The notes: generated from the sequence alone by a model not told the origin. Shown: positions 34,417 through 44,855, counted from the stretch's first letter. The stretch: DNA of 64,000 bases from Lepidostoma basale (GCA_022606425.2 JAHDVF020000734.1:1116001-1180000), one strand, 5' to 3'. Translations and numbers: made by a program.

Positions 34417-35765
34417 TTAATAGTCATCTTTCTCGTGAACTAATTTGGCTTTTTGGATTACCAGCACCTGGTTCTCGAGCATATATGAAATGATGAGCAT
34501 TTGTGACGCATGATCCATGGTTTTGAAGCTGTCCATCAGTTTTTGGTAATCCTCCGTCTCCCTGAGGAAGTAGGTAAGGGAGGTCTTCTCCGCGGGGAGC
34601 AGCGGGAGGCCAGAAGAAACCCTTTCGAAGTCCTCGATGAGCGCGGCCTCGAAGGTCAGCTCGTCGCTTACTGAGTCCGGGAGGTTTTTTATGTAACGAC
34701 CATTCACCTGTAAATAATAACCGTCCGTCATTTCACGCATTGATATGCTTCTACAATTAAGAATGTTTTTAAGCGAGCTTTAAAAATAGCCACCAAGTTG
34801 TCCAACCTCCGAAACGAGATTTTTTTAAGAAGGAGAAGGAAAAGAAGAAATAAATAATTAAATATCTTATATACGTATTTCATAATAACGTACTTGTTTA
34901 AAAATATTTTTTTAGGACCAAAAACTATTACGCCATATCCTTATAGAGGTAGTCAGAGAGGGTGGAACAAAATAAAAAGAGGAAACCAATACAAATATAT
35001 GTTACTAGTACTGTATACGGAAAAAGATATGGAGGAAGCCCAAGGAATATATGGCACGATAAAATCAATCAAATATTAAATGTCGGACACGTTAGGAGTC
35101 AGGAGGAAAAAAAGAAGATCTATGAATGTTGAGAAATCGTGAGAAAGTATTTTAGGTAAGAACAGTGTGGGGGTCCATTTTTCTGTCTACCCCTTCGGAG
35201 AGACGGCGTGATGGTTAGTTAGTTTATATTTTAGATTTAACTTGTACCATATATTAGTGATAACATTTGTAAACATGTATGTGTTGTATATAATATACTC
35301 GTATTTTAATGATTGCATTTGTAAATATGCGTGTGTAGACAATATACGATTTCACAATATACGATTTCACATAAAATTGTTTTTTGGAATATTTTTTATC
35401 ATCAATGATACACTGTATAATTATCCACCATTATGCATATATAAGGTAGCTCTAGCAGAAGTAGCATACTCTACACATTCATTAGCAGGAGTTGTTATTC
35501 CAACCAATTATGTATAACAAGAAAGACCGTTGGACTAATGAAAATCGATTTTCGCATTTTTTAATTTAGCAATAGAACATTTCACACCCGGGACGAAAAC
35601 ATGTAAAATTTTTAGAAGCGCCGTGTAGTTAATATTTTAAGCAGAAGACCATCAATTAATTAACACAATCATTTTAAGATGTTCAAAACTAACAAGTTCA
35701 CTAACATTTAAAATGTTGAATCCCACAAACATGGCCAAAAAGACAAGAGCTGCGATCTTCGTCAT
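34417..35765 (-). CDS. Small secreted protein, two exons, family unknown
   Basis: Exon 1 (35765-35706) encodes MTKIAALVFLAMFVGFNILN, a typical signal peptide: a basic start followed by a hydrophobic core. A donor GTTAGT follows at 35705. An equally good GTTAGT lies 12 bases further on (after 35694) and would add VSEL. Exon 2 begins at 34707 after the acceptor TTATTATTTACAG and runs to the stop at 34417-34419; both boundaries are phase 0. The product is 116 residues, about 96 of them after the signal peptide. The mature part has no cysteine, is acidic and looks helical (DELTFEAALIEDFERV, DYQKLMDSFKTMDHASQ), ending LVHEKDDY. I do not recognise the family and propose no function beyond secretion. 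A TATA-Inr promoter and AATAAA support a real gene. Old RTE pieces sit in the ~1 kb intron. Confidence 0.7.
34911..35225. mobile_element. Two RTE remnants head to head inside an intron
   Basis: 34920-34970 is a decayed inverted RTE terminus (ctattacgcc, then gaggtagtcagagaggg). 34975-35225 on the plus strand is an RTE 3' end with ggcacgataaaatcaatcaa, gtcggacacgttaggagtca, the hairpin ccccttcggag and ggcgtgatggttagttag. Both fall in the intron of the secreted-protein gene and read through no exon. Confidence 0.7.
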
Positions 35766-35823
35766 GGTCGTGGAATATTCCTCACTCCACTCTAACAACG
35801 TTGACACTAAACAGTCCACTGAC

Positions 35824-35859
35824 GAATGATCCAGCTCTGAAGTGGCATCAGGCTTTATA
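35824..35859 (-). promoter_or_regulatory. Core promoter: TATA box and initiator
   Basis: On the minus strand, TATAAAG (35859-35853) lies 32 bases before the A of TCATTC (35829-35824), which fits the arthropod initiator consensus TCAKTY. The predicted start at 35827 gives a 61-base leader before the ATG at 35765. A second candidate initiator, TCAGTG, lies a few bases further on. The spacing supports transcription of the secreted-protein gene. Confidence 0.65.
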
Positions 35860-36450
35860 GCTTTGCTCGCAAGTGACGCTTCTCGGAACGTGATGACAAA
35901 GTCTCTTTTACCTGTATATTAGTTATGCTGGATCTAACATCAACACACAGCCGAGAACAAAACGCGCAGAGTTTAAACAAAGGTTTGTATGAATTTTTGC
36001 TTCAACTAAAATAAACACGTTTTTTTAGTGTTAAGATATCTCGAACGCGATATACTCGTATGGTAGCCTTTTGAATGATAAAATTAAAAATGCTGAGTTG
36101 TTCCAATATTCATGTTCTTTTAGTTTTTACAAAATCGCACGTCTTTTATTATTTTTTAGGTTGTTATATGAAACACGATTAAATTATTAATATCATTATT
36201 ATACCCCATACACATTAAAAAATGCAAATATTTTTATATTTAATTATCAGGGGTAATATCACTGGACTACACTGCTTTGCGAACTGTGATTTTGAAACCT
36301 TATAAAATATGGTAAACATACTGCCGATAAATTGTTTTGTTATGATTCCAGACCTTTGCAGCTCAAATATGGACGAATGGATGGAAAAACCAAAATAGGG
36401 GACGCCAACCTAACGGACCAACATATAATATATAACATACATGTATATAC
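35860..36450. other. Upstream AT-rich DNA
   Basis: Probable upstream regulatory DNA of the secreted-protein gene. I see no gene or clear repeat. One TACTCGTA octamer lies at 36053. Confidence 0.4.
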
Positions 36451-36515
36451 ATCTCTGCCTACCCCTGCTGGGAAACGGCGTGATGGTTTTGTTTGTTTGT
36501 TTTGTTTGTTTGTAC
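36451..36515 (+). mobile_element. RTE terminal 35 bp plus tail
   Basis: Only the last ~35 bases of the RTE survive (ctctgcctacccctgctggg, aacggcgtgatgg), followed by a long GTTTGTTTGTTTTG tail. This is among the shortest RTE insertions in the window and shows how little 3' sequence can be present. Tail type matches the 11.4 kb subfamily. Confidence 0.8.
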
Positions 36516-36519
36516 ATGT

Positions 36520-36770
36520 ATATTAATTGTATCTCAATAGAGACGAAGATGTAAATTATTTTGGAAACAGAATATGGTAGTCGAGGTGTTTACAGGACTT
36601 ATGACCTGTCATTGGTTATCATATAACATTCCTCATTCCGCCCTTCTCACGAACACCACGTCTGACAATTATTTCTCTATTTAGTCTTGAATTGTCTCTA
36701 TTGAGATACAATTAATTCTTAATGATTAACCCGTAATGGGTAAAATCCAGTATTTGTCTACAAGTATTTG
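36520..36770. repeat. MITE-like element, copy 1
   Basis: Inverted repeats ATTAATTGTATCTCAATAGA and its complement bound 36521-36717. Beyond the right repeat, homology to copy 2 (44400-44855) continues outward through gattaacccgtaatgggtaa and tccagtatttgtctacaa. The interior shares gtcgaggtgtttacaggact and cacgtctgacaa with copy 2. It has no coding capacity. Confidence 0.7.
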
Positions 36771-36965
36771 TATACATTCAAAAAAACAAAATACATTTAT
36801 ATATTTAAATTCTGTAATATTAAATTTGAATGTGAATAAAAATGGTTTCAAACTGCAGCTGACTACATTTGCTGCTCAGACTGATTGTCTCAGTTCATTA
36901 TAATATTACCCACAATTTAGTAGTAAGGAACTTAAGTAAAAAGGTTTATAAGATACATTCATATA

Positions 36966-37115
36966 TACGGGGGAGATACCTATTGGTGGCGATGAGGTTC
37001 GCAAACCCATCACACCTGAGAAGGATGGAGTGCCGCATCGGTTAATTGTGCCAGTCCATTCTTTCTGCCTACCCCTTCGGAGAGACGGTGTGATGGTTAG
37101 TTGGCTTAGTTAGTT
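36966..37115 (+). mobile_element. Short RTE-derived non-autonomous element, copy 2
   Basis: It reads gggagatacctattggtggc, gatgaggttcgcaaacccat, ggagtgccgcatcggttaa, then gtgccagtccattctttctg, the hairpin ccccttcggag and ggtgtgatggttag. It has the same order and the same junction after ggttaa as copy 1 at 6651. It lacks about 18 bp (gcgggggcgaa region) in the 5' half. Confidence 0.75.
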
Positions 37116-37350
37116 AAAAAATAAAAGTATAACATTTTCAAACGTTACATATTATAAAATATGTCAGTTTTAATAAAACATTTTATTCCATTATATTGAA
37201 TACGAATCCTCTTAAATAACTTTAATACCGATACTTAAATTCAGTAAACTTTATATAATTATTTTAAGATTATTTTTATATAGAATCATGTTTACCACCC
37301 CTGATCTGCATGTATTATATATAAAGTAGAAAGTTAGTAACAGTGGCACC
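37116..37350. other. AT-rich spacer
   Basis: Nothing recognisable. Confidence 0.5.
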
Positions 37351-37353
37351 TGT

Positions 37354-37520
37354 CTGTCGATGCCAGCAAGCCTGGCGAAACCAGTCACTGTCGAAATATG
37401 TAGAGACAAAAGAGGAAGTAGTTAAAAAAACATCGTTTAATTTAATTATTATTTAAAATGAACTTCCATCAAGAGATTTCGGTAAAATCATTTGATTATA
37501 TAATTCACATTAAAAAAGTA
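37354..37520 (+). repeat. Structured repeat with hairpin motif G
   Basis: GTCGATGCCAG-caag-CCTGGCGAAACCAGTC forms a CCAG/CTGG stem leading into GAAAC (37356-37387). About 70 bp further comes aaaatgaacttccatcaaga, which also follows the related motif at 53401. The unit recurs, so it is a dispersed repeat. Confidence 0.6.
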
Positions 37521-37649
37521 CTGTAATTATTTATGAAAATCTTTAATACTGGTACTAATAATCAAATATAAATAAATGTTGTAATTATATACTCGTATTA
37601 TATTATATTAATAAACACATTAAAAAAGTTAAATTTTATATTTTTAAAT

Positions 37650-37880
37650 AGAATCGCTCTTTACATCATGACAGCATGAGCCAAATCGATGTAAAGAGTA
37701 TTATAGCTATCATAGTGATTCTCGTATCATGTGATAGGTAGCTAATCTATCGCCATTTTTTGTGTCGTGAATTCTACACCTGACCAAAGACAGTGTGACA
37801 ATCACACTGCCCTCGCCGGGAATCGAACCCGGAACCTTCGGGGTGGCAGTCATGCACTTACCACTCGGCCACGAAGGTCG
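37650..37880 (-). mobile_element. tRNA-derived SINE or tRNA-like element
   Basis: The minus strand 37879-37809 has a perfect Pol III A box (TGGCCGAGTGG) and B box (GGTTCGATTCC) 41 bases apart, plus a good T arm (CCGGG/CCCGG). The acceptor pairs ACCTTCG with CGAGGGC except at the first position, and the anticodon arm does not pair well, so this is more likely a SINE head than a working tRNA gene. The loop would read CTGCCAC. A short palindrome (cagtgtgacaatcacactg, 37791-37809) follows, then about 130 bp of AT-richer body. Confidence 0.55.
37657..37698. repeat. Perfect 11-bp inverted repeat
   Basis: CTCTTTACATC (37657-37667) and GATGTAAAGAG (37688-37698) enclose a 20-base loop. It lies near the end of the SINE-like element. 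Confidence 0.8.
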
Positions 37881-37931
37881 TCAATTTATATTCGTCGTTA
37901 TTTTAACATCACCTCATTAGGTTTTCTTTCA

Positions 37932-38025
37932 CAAACTACGGACCGTTTTCGAATCAGGGTTAAAAAACATTTTATTTTATTTTATCCTGATGAAGCTTTG
38001 CTTGGAGCCAAACCGGTCCGTAGTT
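37932..38025. repeat. Inverted-repeat element with hairpin motif I
   Basis: aaactacggaccg (37932-37944) pairs with cggtccgtagtt (38014-38025). Between them lies CCTGATGAAGCTTTGCTTGG, then AGCCAAACCGGTCC, another member of the hammerhead-like hairpin set, with CAAA in place of GAAA. Confidence 0.65.
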
Positions 38026-38175
38026 AAAAAAAAAAACAACCAAAATAAAGCGGTCTTAAAACAAAATCTTTAAATTTTTAATTTATTTCACACCACAAAT
38101 GAAGTGCTTCATACGAAAAAATAATTTCATCAATAATATTTACATTTAATGTAAATATAAATATATCCACAGAAG

Positions 38176-38655
38176 CAAAGATGGCAGTACACAATGGAGT
38201 TCTAGTGCCAACCCTCATGTATGGAAGTGAAGCTTGGAGCTGGCAAAAGAAGGATGAAAGCAGGATAAACGCCGTAGAAATGAGATCACTAAGAAGAATG
38301 TGCGGGAAAACGTTGTATGATAGAATACCGAACGATGAAATAAGAAAGAAATGTAAGGCAGATGACTGTATCATGGATAAAATTAAAAAAAGATCCCTGA
38401 GATGTTTTGGACATTTGGAACGAATGGATGAGAGTAGAATGGTTAAAAAGTTGTACACAAGCAGCAGCGTGAGTGGAAAAAGAAGCCGAGGACGACCGAG
38501 GAAAACATGTCATGACCAAATTAATCAATTACTAAAAGGCGGTCACATTCGAAGTCGGAATAATCGACGTGCGTGCATGGTACGATCAGGATAGAGCTTT
38601 GTGGCGATCCATCCTCTCTGCCTACCCCTCTGGGGAAATTAGTTAGTTAGTTAAA
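38176..38655 (+). mobile_element. RTE LINE 3' fragment, third subfamily
   Basis: A frame of 137 codons (38181-38594) is open from MAVHNGVLVPTLMYGSEAWS through RMCGKTLYDRIPNDEIRKKC and LRCFGHLERMDESRMVKKLY to RGRPRKTCHDQINQLLKGGH. The C-terminus then breaks near CMVRSG. The terminal hairpin is cccctctggggа-like (cccctctgggg), with a TTAG tail. IPNDEIRKKCK and SGKRSRGRPRK mark a subfamily shared with 62890-63400 and 5877-6170. Confidence 0.85.
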
Positions 38656-39190
38656 GTAATTTTATAGTAACGATCCGCATCCGATCATATTTTCAGTTAA
38701 ATTAGAATAATATAGAAGTATGGGATATTTGTTTACGCTTTTCTTACGATATTCGTTCATTTTCTATGAGTCAGACGAGGAAACTATGATAATAAATAAA
38801 GATAATAAATATACAACTTGATTTTGTATTTAAGCAATTTTCATTTATTGGCATGAGATAAACAGACCTTGAATTGGATGTCCAAGTATGATTCGAATGA
38901 GTAAAGACCGTTGCCCCTAATGAAGTAGGTAATATGAAGAGAACGGTCATGTAAACGCCACAGAATCCTTGCAAAGAAATGTGGCATTGGTGCCTTTATT
39001 TTTGAGGGGGCCTCCAACGAAATTATCAGTTTTAAAAACCTAGTTATACACCACTAACATAATAAGCTTACTTATTACGAATTCTTGCAATCAATATTTA
39101 ATTAATTAAACGCACACATTTATAGCGATAATAGATGATAAAATATGGAATTCGACAGCGATTCCCCCAATTCACCAATTCTAACCTTAC
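38656..39190. other. Gene-free DNA
   Basis: No gene or repeat recognised. Confidence 0.5.
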
Positions 39191-39192
39191 AT

Positions 39193-39210
39193 AACCTAAC
39201 CTAACCTAAC
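39193..39210. repeat. Short interstitial (CCTAA)n run
   Basis: Three full CCTAA units with degenerate units before them. CCTAA/TTAGG is the usual insect telomeric repeat. The run directly adjoins the tail of the RTE copy that begins at 39216. Confidence 0.7.
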
Positions 39211-39215
39211 AAATA

Positions 39216-40168
39216 AACAAACCATCACGCCATTACCCTAAAGGGTAGACAGAGAGAAAGGACCACCACACGAATCTATCCTGGCCGACCATTACAATTT
39301 GATTAATTCGGTCTTGCCATGTTTCCCTCGGTCTTCCTCTCGACTCCTTAATCCATTCTCATCGTTACGTATATTTTCTAAACTATTCTTTTTTCATGTA
39401 TGCGTTCCGTATGCCCAAACTTGATCTGTTAACATTAACTTTTCTTACCATTCTTTCTTCATTCATTTCAATGTGTCCAAACCATCTTAATGATCCTTTA
39501 ATTGTTTTGTTCATAACATCTCATTCGCATTGCATTCACTTCTTATATTTTCATTTGATACTCTATTATACACAGAATATCCACACATTCGTCTAAGAGA
39601 TCTCATTTCTACTGCATTTATTCTACTTTCATCCTTCTATTGCCAGTTCCATTATTCGCTTGCATACATAAGTGTCAGAAGAATACCATTGTGCACTGTT
39701 TTTTGGATAGGTTTTTGTTTGCGATTACCACTTTAAGTTCTCTTTGTTGCCTGCTTCAACCCTTGTTTCAATATCCCTCTCAACCCGCCTATACTTTGTA
39801 AACATACTATCAAAATTTACAAACTAATCTACTTGTTCCAGATTTTAACCATTCTCGCTAATATTGCAGAATGTCCTGATTTCTTCTATTTATTCTTCTT
39901 ATTCTGATTGCAGATCTTGCGATCATTTTATGCAGGATATCACTATGTCTTCTCTGCTTACTCTGTCTTCGAATTGTCTTCATTTTTGCAGGATTTGCGA
40001 ATTTCTTCATTAGGTATCCTATCTCTAAGGGCTCTTCCCACAATAGGTTGCAACGTTCTCATTTTTGCTACTCTTAAGAGATGTTTCGTCCCGACAGTGT
40101 CTGCTCTTGCTTCGATTCCATATTTTCTTTTTCGGAAAATCATGACCTTAGACTTGTTAACATATAAG
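39216..40168 (-). mobile_element. RTE LINE copy interrupted by another LINE
   Basis: The minus-strand 3' end is at 39216 (tail TTTGTTTATTTG, then ccatcacgcc and the hairpin ccctaaaggg). Protein remnants follow in order up to 39887, including the SRINAVEMRSLRRMC region, GVLLTLMY and SENG-NLEQV. RTE sequence resumes at about 40123 with KSKVMIF and ends at about 40168. The gap is filled by the LINE described next. Confidence 0.7.
39888..40122 (-). mobile_element. LINE of the GAA-tail family, nested in RTE
   Basis: The minus strand reads YGIEARADTVGTKHLLRVAK, then MRTLQPIVGRALRDRIPNEE and IRKSCKNED, the post-RT C-terminus of the same family as 45975-46141 and 62105-62440. The 3' end is a GAATAAGAAGAATAAATA-type tail. 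Removing it restores the RTE order. Confidence 0.7.
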
Positions 40169-40277
40169 ATATAACATATATTTTTAATAACCTTAATGGT
40201 ATTAAATATTGAACAATGTTTTTTTAAACTTTGTACAACACGAACATTAAAAAAAAAAAAATTAAAAAACAAACAAA

Positions 40278-40309
40278 CATATTTTGGACACAGAAGCCCT
40301 TCATCAGTG
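40278..40309 (-). repeat. Hairpin motif K
   Basis: The minus strand reads CACTGATGAAGGGCTTCTGT, then GTCCAAAAT. It keeps the CTGATGA half of the recurring motif but has a poor GAAA half. Confidence 0.4.
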
Positions 40310-41164
40310 TTATAAATATCATTGTTTATATTTTTGTATCATGAATAATGATCTGTACATAATTTGGCTAGCAAATGTTCCCCATGAACGTCTAACAGAA
40401 GTAATATTATTATAGTGTGGTTTCATGTTATTGTATCTAGGTATTGTAACACGTACGGTAGTTTCCTCTCCACAGCGGCCGCAGACGGTTCTTTAAAGTT
40501 AATTAAAGAGACAATTAGACGCCGCCGAGCTCTGGCTCTAGGGTCGCCATTACTCGCTCCAAGGTCAGCAAATTAGTTGCATCCTTTATTTTACTGCCGA
40601 CCACAATTTCTGCAACGTTTTCGCGAAAACCCATTCTCGTTTCATTAATAAAAGATTAGCAACTCGAGACAATATCTTAATGTTATGCGGCCATGTTATT
40701 TTTGTACATTTTGTTTTCAATAAAGTGATCTGGAGATTTTGTAATTGCGACATATTTTTTGCGAGATCTCTTAGACACACATGTGATAAATCTATATATC
40801 CTCTTAAGACGGTAAGTGTACCGGACGTGGACCTTCATATTTTAATAATAATAAAATTTTAAATTGTAGCAGTGACATATACGAGTATATGGCTGTTTTC
40901 ATACTCAATAAAGACTTTGAGAAAGGTAATTCAGGATTTACAAGGTAGACGACACAAACTCGAAATATTTTTTTCAAAGTTGTACAATTTCATAGAGGCT
41001 TGATCATATGCGACTCTGGGTATAACCATTTTTTTTGATGAGTTATCATAAAAAAAAAACATTCAAGCATATATTAATATAATTTTGAAATCATAGCACG
41101 TGAAATTCATACCTAAATATTTATCTAAAAGTTGAGTGTCTCATGTGTGTACTTCAGATATGAA
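40310..41164. other. Gene-free DNA
   Basis: No gene recognised. A somewhat GC-richer patch lies at 40460-40570, and one TACTCGTA-type octamer at 40880. Confidence 0.5.
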
Positions 41165-41375
41165 CGAGGTAAACTTAATTAGAAAAGAGGAAGACCGAGG
41201 AAAACGTGGCATGAGCAAATCAATCAAATATTAAAGGTCGGCCATGTGAGGAATCGGAGAAATCGACGTACGTGCATGACACGATGTATGAATGTTGACA
41301 AAGCAAGATAAGTACTTCAAGAAAGAACAGTGTGGCGGTCCATTCTTTCTGCTTATCCCTTCGATAAGCAGACTT
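41165..41375 (+). mobile_element. RTE LINE 3' fragment
   Basis: It reads RGRPRKTWHEQINQILKVGH, VRNRRNRRTCMTRCMNVD, then the terminal gtgtggcggtccattctttc. The terminal hairpin is altered (cccttcgataag) and there is no clear tail. Confidence 0.75.
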
Positions 41376-42261
41376 AATGAATAATACGTGTATCAGGAAA
41401 CAGAAATCCGGTCTTACATTTTAACTAAAAATGACTCAACTGATGCTATGTAAAATTAATTTTACTTTTGGTCCTCATGCTTCTGTTTGCCACGTTTATC
41501 CAGATCTACCAACAAATTGTTCATGTTACTCTAACAATAGGCCAGTTTAAAGGTCTTACTTCTGATGAATTCTACAGATCAGACGACTAGTATAATAGGT
41601 ACACATAACGATTGTTAAAAGAACGGAACTCTTGGCTTTTCCCGGGCCTCTACGATATGTTTCTAAAGAATAGCATAATTTATGAACATTATACAAAATT
41701 TTAAATATCTAAACGTGACTGACATCTCTTCTTCGGCTGTTACAGAATTTCAAGGTCATGGTATCATATAAAAAATATGTTTAAACGAAAAGATCACGTT
41801 ACATATATATATTTTATGTACATGCATAATATTTACATAAAATATTGATGAGCCTGCGTACTTAATACTATTACATAGGTAATATTGATGCTTTAAATTA
41901 TGTTATAACAATAGGAAAAATAGCACAGAACTATCTTCATGTTGACTATTTTCATTAACACATTAACATACATACTCGTATACTCGTATAATCTCAAATC
42001 ATATGATTGCAATACATCCGCACTTTCAAATTCACCAACACATCCTTAAAGGATGTGCTGTTATAAAATGCCATGTTACGTTTTTACCTTACACTTCAGG
42101 TCTGCCTGGGTTTTTCCTTGGTCAATTTCTTTCTTTGCTTATCGGCGGTTACTCCAGAATCACTTATTTCTCATCATTTTTTAATTGATTTTCTTAATTT
42201 TTTTTTACTCGTATTTTGTAGTAAGATGTTTATTATGCGGTCCCATGAATGAATATTTGTG
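41376..42261. other. Gene-free AT-rich DNA
   Basis: No gene recognised. Three TACTCGTA octamers lie here (41973, 41981 in tandem, 42206). Confidence 0.5.
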
Positions 42262-42460
42262 GAAATTGAAAATAGCTTTGTTTAATCCACATAATATTAA
42301 AAAACACGACATGTTTCGGAGGATACCTCCATCTTCATGAGTAAAAATATAAAACATGTATTTTTACACCTGAAGGTGGAGGTATCCTCCGACACATGTC
42401 GTGTTTTTTAAAACATTTTTTTAAATATTTTGTGGATTAAACAAAGTTATTTTCAATTTC
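42262..42460. repeat. Palindromic foldback of hairpin-motif units (D)
   Basis: The two halves are inverted copies of one unit running from gaaattgaaaatagctttgt through tttaatccaca, acacgacatgt, TCGGAGG-ata-CCTCC and cttca. Read outward, each half has GGAGG/CCTCC as a stem next to GAAACATGTCG (the right copy has GACACATGTCG). The arms are about 90 bp and differ by small indels. Confidence 0.75.
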
Positions 42461-42904
42461 TTAAGTATATTACTATGGAATTCCAAAGTGATAATGCCTT
42501 AGCGTTCAATAAGTTTAATATTTATGGAATATGAATTCACGCAGTGTAATGCTTAATGAAATGTAATTAAAATATATAATTATTTAATTAATAATAAACC
42601 TAATTTAATATTTGGTGTGATATGAGGTGAGTAAACGTTACTTTATTTTTGGAAAATTCAGATCAGATAATGTTATTCTTTTTATGTTCAAGTTATACAG
42701 AGATCGACGTCTTTCATATTAGTGAAAGTACGTTCAGAAAGCAAATTCTCTTGATTTTGGAGTGTATCTTGCCTTCCTGGTGTCGAACCATCTCTCATGC
42801 GTTCCTGGTAGCATACTATATACAATATATTATTTTACCTCTTTTCAATAGATGCCTTAAATCATTTTGTAATGTCTATTGATGAAATAAACTGATTTTA
42901 TTTG
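42461..42904. other. AT-rich spacer
   Basis: Nothing recognisable. Confidence 0.45.
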
Positions 42905-43650
42905 ATTTGATAACTAACTAACTAACTAACTAACCATCAACCATTTCTCTGGAGGGGTAGACAGAGAGTATGGATTATCACATTGTTTTATCCTGACATA
43001 ACTCTCGTGTCTCTTCTACATTCACACATCGTTACATGCACGCTCGTCGATTGTTCCTACTTCGTCGACGCCATGTCGTGCCATGTCTTCCTTGGCCATC
43101 CTCGACTTATTTTGCTATTCACACTACATGTATATATCTTTTTAACCATTCTTCCCTCATCCATTCGTTCTATATGTCCAAACCATCTTAGTGACCCTTT
43201 CTTAATTTTATTTATTCATCCGCCTTACATTCCTTTCTTACTTCATCATTAGATATTCTATCATACATTGTTTTCCGCACATTCTTTTTAGTGACCTCAT
43301 TTTTACGGTATTTATCCTACTTTCATCCTACTTCTGCCAACTTCAAGCTTCACTTCCCTACATAGGGGTCGGCACCAGAACTTTATTGTGCCATCTTTCC
43401 TTCAGTCGATATATTTCTATTTGCGGTAATGACTTTGAGTACACTATTTCTTTTGTTTTCAGCTCCCACCCTTATTTCGATATCTTTCTCCATTTTTCCA
43501 TCTTTTGTAAACACGCTTCCCAGAAAAATAAATTCGGAAACTTGGTTTAATTTCTCATCGTTCGCACTTATGTCACAATCCGTCATACATTCTTCCTTAT
43601 CAAATACCATAACTTTAAACTTTGACACGTTCAAGGGTCCCACTTATTGC
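42905..43650 (-). mobile_element. RTE LINE copy, decayed
   Basis: The minus strand reads NVSKFKVMVFDKEECMTDCD, then ISANDEKLNQVSEFIFLGSV and FTKDGKMEKDIEIRVGAENK, and further the GSEAW, IRK and LRWFGH regions with frameshifts. It ends at the left in a clear TAAC tail (42910-42932) next to ccatcaaccatttctctgga. Sequence divergence suggests an older copy. Confidence 0.75.
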
Positions 43651-43689
43651 AGTTATTTAACCATATGGTTATATAACTGCAAAAATGTA

Positions 43690-44202
43690 TAGGGTGTTTT
43701 TTTAGAGGTATACAATACATATTCAAAATGAAAAAAAAAACACATTAAAATGCTAATATCTATGATATTTGGCTTTATTTAATAGATAATTTTATGCCAT
43801 TATTGTTTAAATATGATTTCGGCCATATGAGCACCACGGCTAGCTCGAATGATGCGCAATCGGGAAATCCAATTTTCGACAATGTCGTCTTTGTGGATGC
43901 GTATTATCCACTAGAGTGTACGTGGTGCGAAAACGATCCACAATCTTTCGAATAACTTGTTCGGATGGATGATTATATCGACCGTAAAATGGACGTAGTG
44001 CACGATAAGTTTGGCGAACCAAATCATGATTTTCAAAATAAATTTGCACAATTTTCAAGGGCTGTTCTGACGTCAGTCTATTCATGGTGAAATGGCAAAA
44101 CATACTTACTACAAATCAACTGTCAACTGTCAACTGTCAAATTGACAGTCTGTAAAAACAATTTTGCCAGTTTTAAAACCAAACCTGTAAAAAAACACCC
44201 TA
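43690..44202 (-). mobile_element. Internally deleted mariner-type transposon
   Basis: The ends are AGGGTGTTTTTTTAGAGG and, inverted, CTGTAAAAAAACACCCT, each bordered by TATA so that a TA target duplication fits. The element is about 510 bp. It retains the transposase N-terminus and, out of frame, a C-terminal stretch (DIVENWISRLRIIRASRGAH). The catalytic core is gone. Confidence 0.8.
43840..44103 (-). pseudogene. Mariner-type transposase, N-terminus only
   Basis: The frame opens MFCHFTMNRLTSEQPLKIVQ and continues IYFENHDLVRQTYRALRPFYG, then PSEQVIRKIVDRFRTTYTLVD. This is the helix-turn-helix DNA-binding region of mariner-like transposases (compare the pattern RTFRALRPxYGRHNRP). The frame then shifts into what should be the last ~40 residues of the protein. 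None of the catalytic aspartates remains. It could only be moved by a related enzyme. Confidence 0.75.
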
Positions 44203-44399
44203 TATTATATTTTATTCTCACTGAAAAAATACATCTCGACCGAAAATCGGATCAACCTGGAGATTAAAGTACTATAGCTATGTCTTCGATATCAAAGCAT
44301 TCTTTGAAGTCTGTGCATATATAGAAGACGATGTTTTTGATGTTTTTCGGGTGGTTTGTGTGTAAAATGTTTTCAGTACATTTTTTTTAACTTATACAA

Positions 44400-44855
44400 A
44401 TAATTGTAGACAAATACTGGATTGTTACCCATTGCGGGTTAATCATTTTTAGGCATTAATTGTATCTCAATAGAGACGAATATGATAGTCGAGGCGTTTA
44501 CAGGACTTATGACTTATGACTTACTTGGTTGAGTTAAGCGATCACTTTATGTTAACAACATTCCCCAGTCCGCTCTTCTAACGACCACTACGTCTGACAA
44601 ATTTTTGGAACTTGTATATATTCTACTATTTTTTAAATAACTTCACATTTTTGAAGGTCAATCTACACTAGCGCCATCTATTAAGATAATTTGTAAGCAT
44701 TAAGCATAACATCTTTATTAATGCAACGTGAAAGGCTTACGCAATTATCACACTGTTAGATAACGCCTGGAGTGAAACTCCAGCAGAGCATTTGTAAGCA
44801 TTAAGCAGAATTTTTTTTTAAATCTTCGTCTCTATTGAGATACAATTAATCCTTA
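44400..44855. repeat. MITE-like element, copy 2
   Basis: The left side has ttgtagacaaatactggatt, cgggttaatcat, then ATTAATTGTATCTCAATAGA at 44456. The right repeat is its complement, ending at about 44852. Shared interior (gtcgaggcgtttacaggact, cactacgtctgacaa) links it to copy 1. An extra ~200 bp contains a perfect hairpin CTGGAGT-gaa-ACTCCAG (about 44768-44784) and an 18-bp direct repeat atttgtaagcattaagca at about 44690 and 44790. Confidence 0.7.

Noticed and set aside
37809..37879. A working tRNA-Gly (GCC-like loop)
   Set aside because: The anticodon stem does not pair and the first acceptor pair is A-C, although A and B boxes are perfect. A SINE head is more likely.
39193..39210. A true chromosome end
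   Set aside because: The run is only about three units long and is flanked on both sides by ordinary interspersed repeats.
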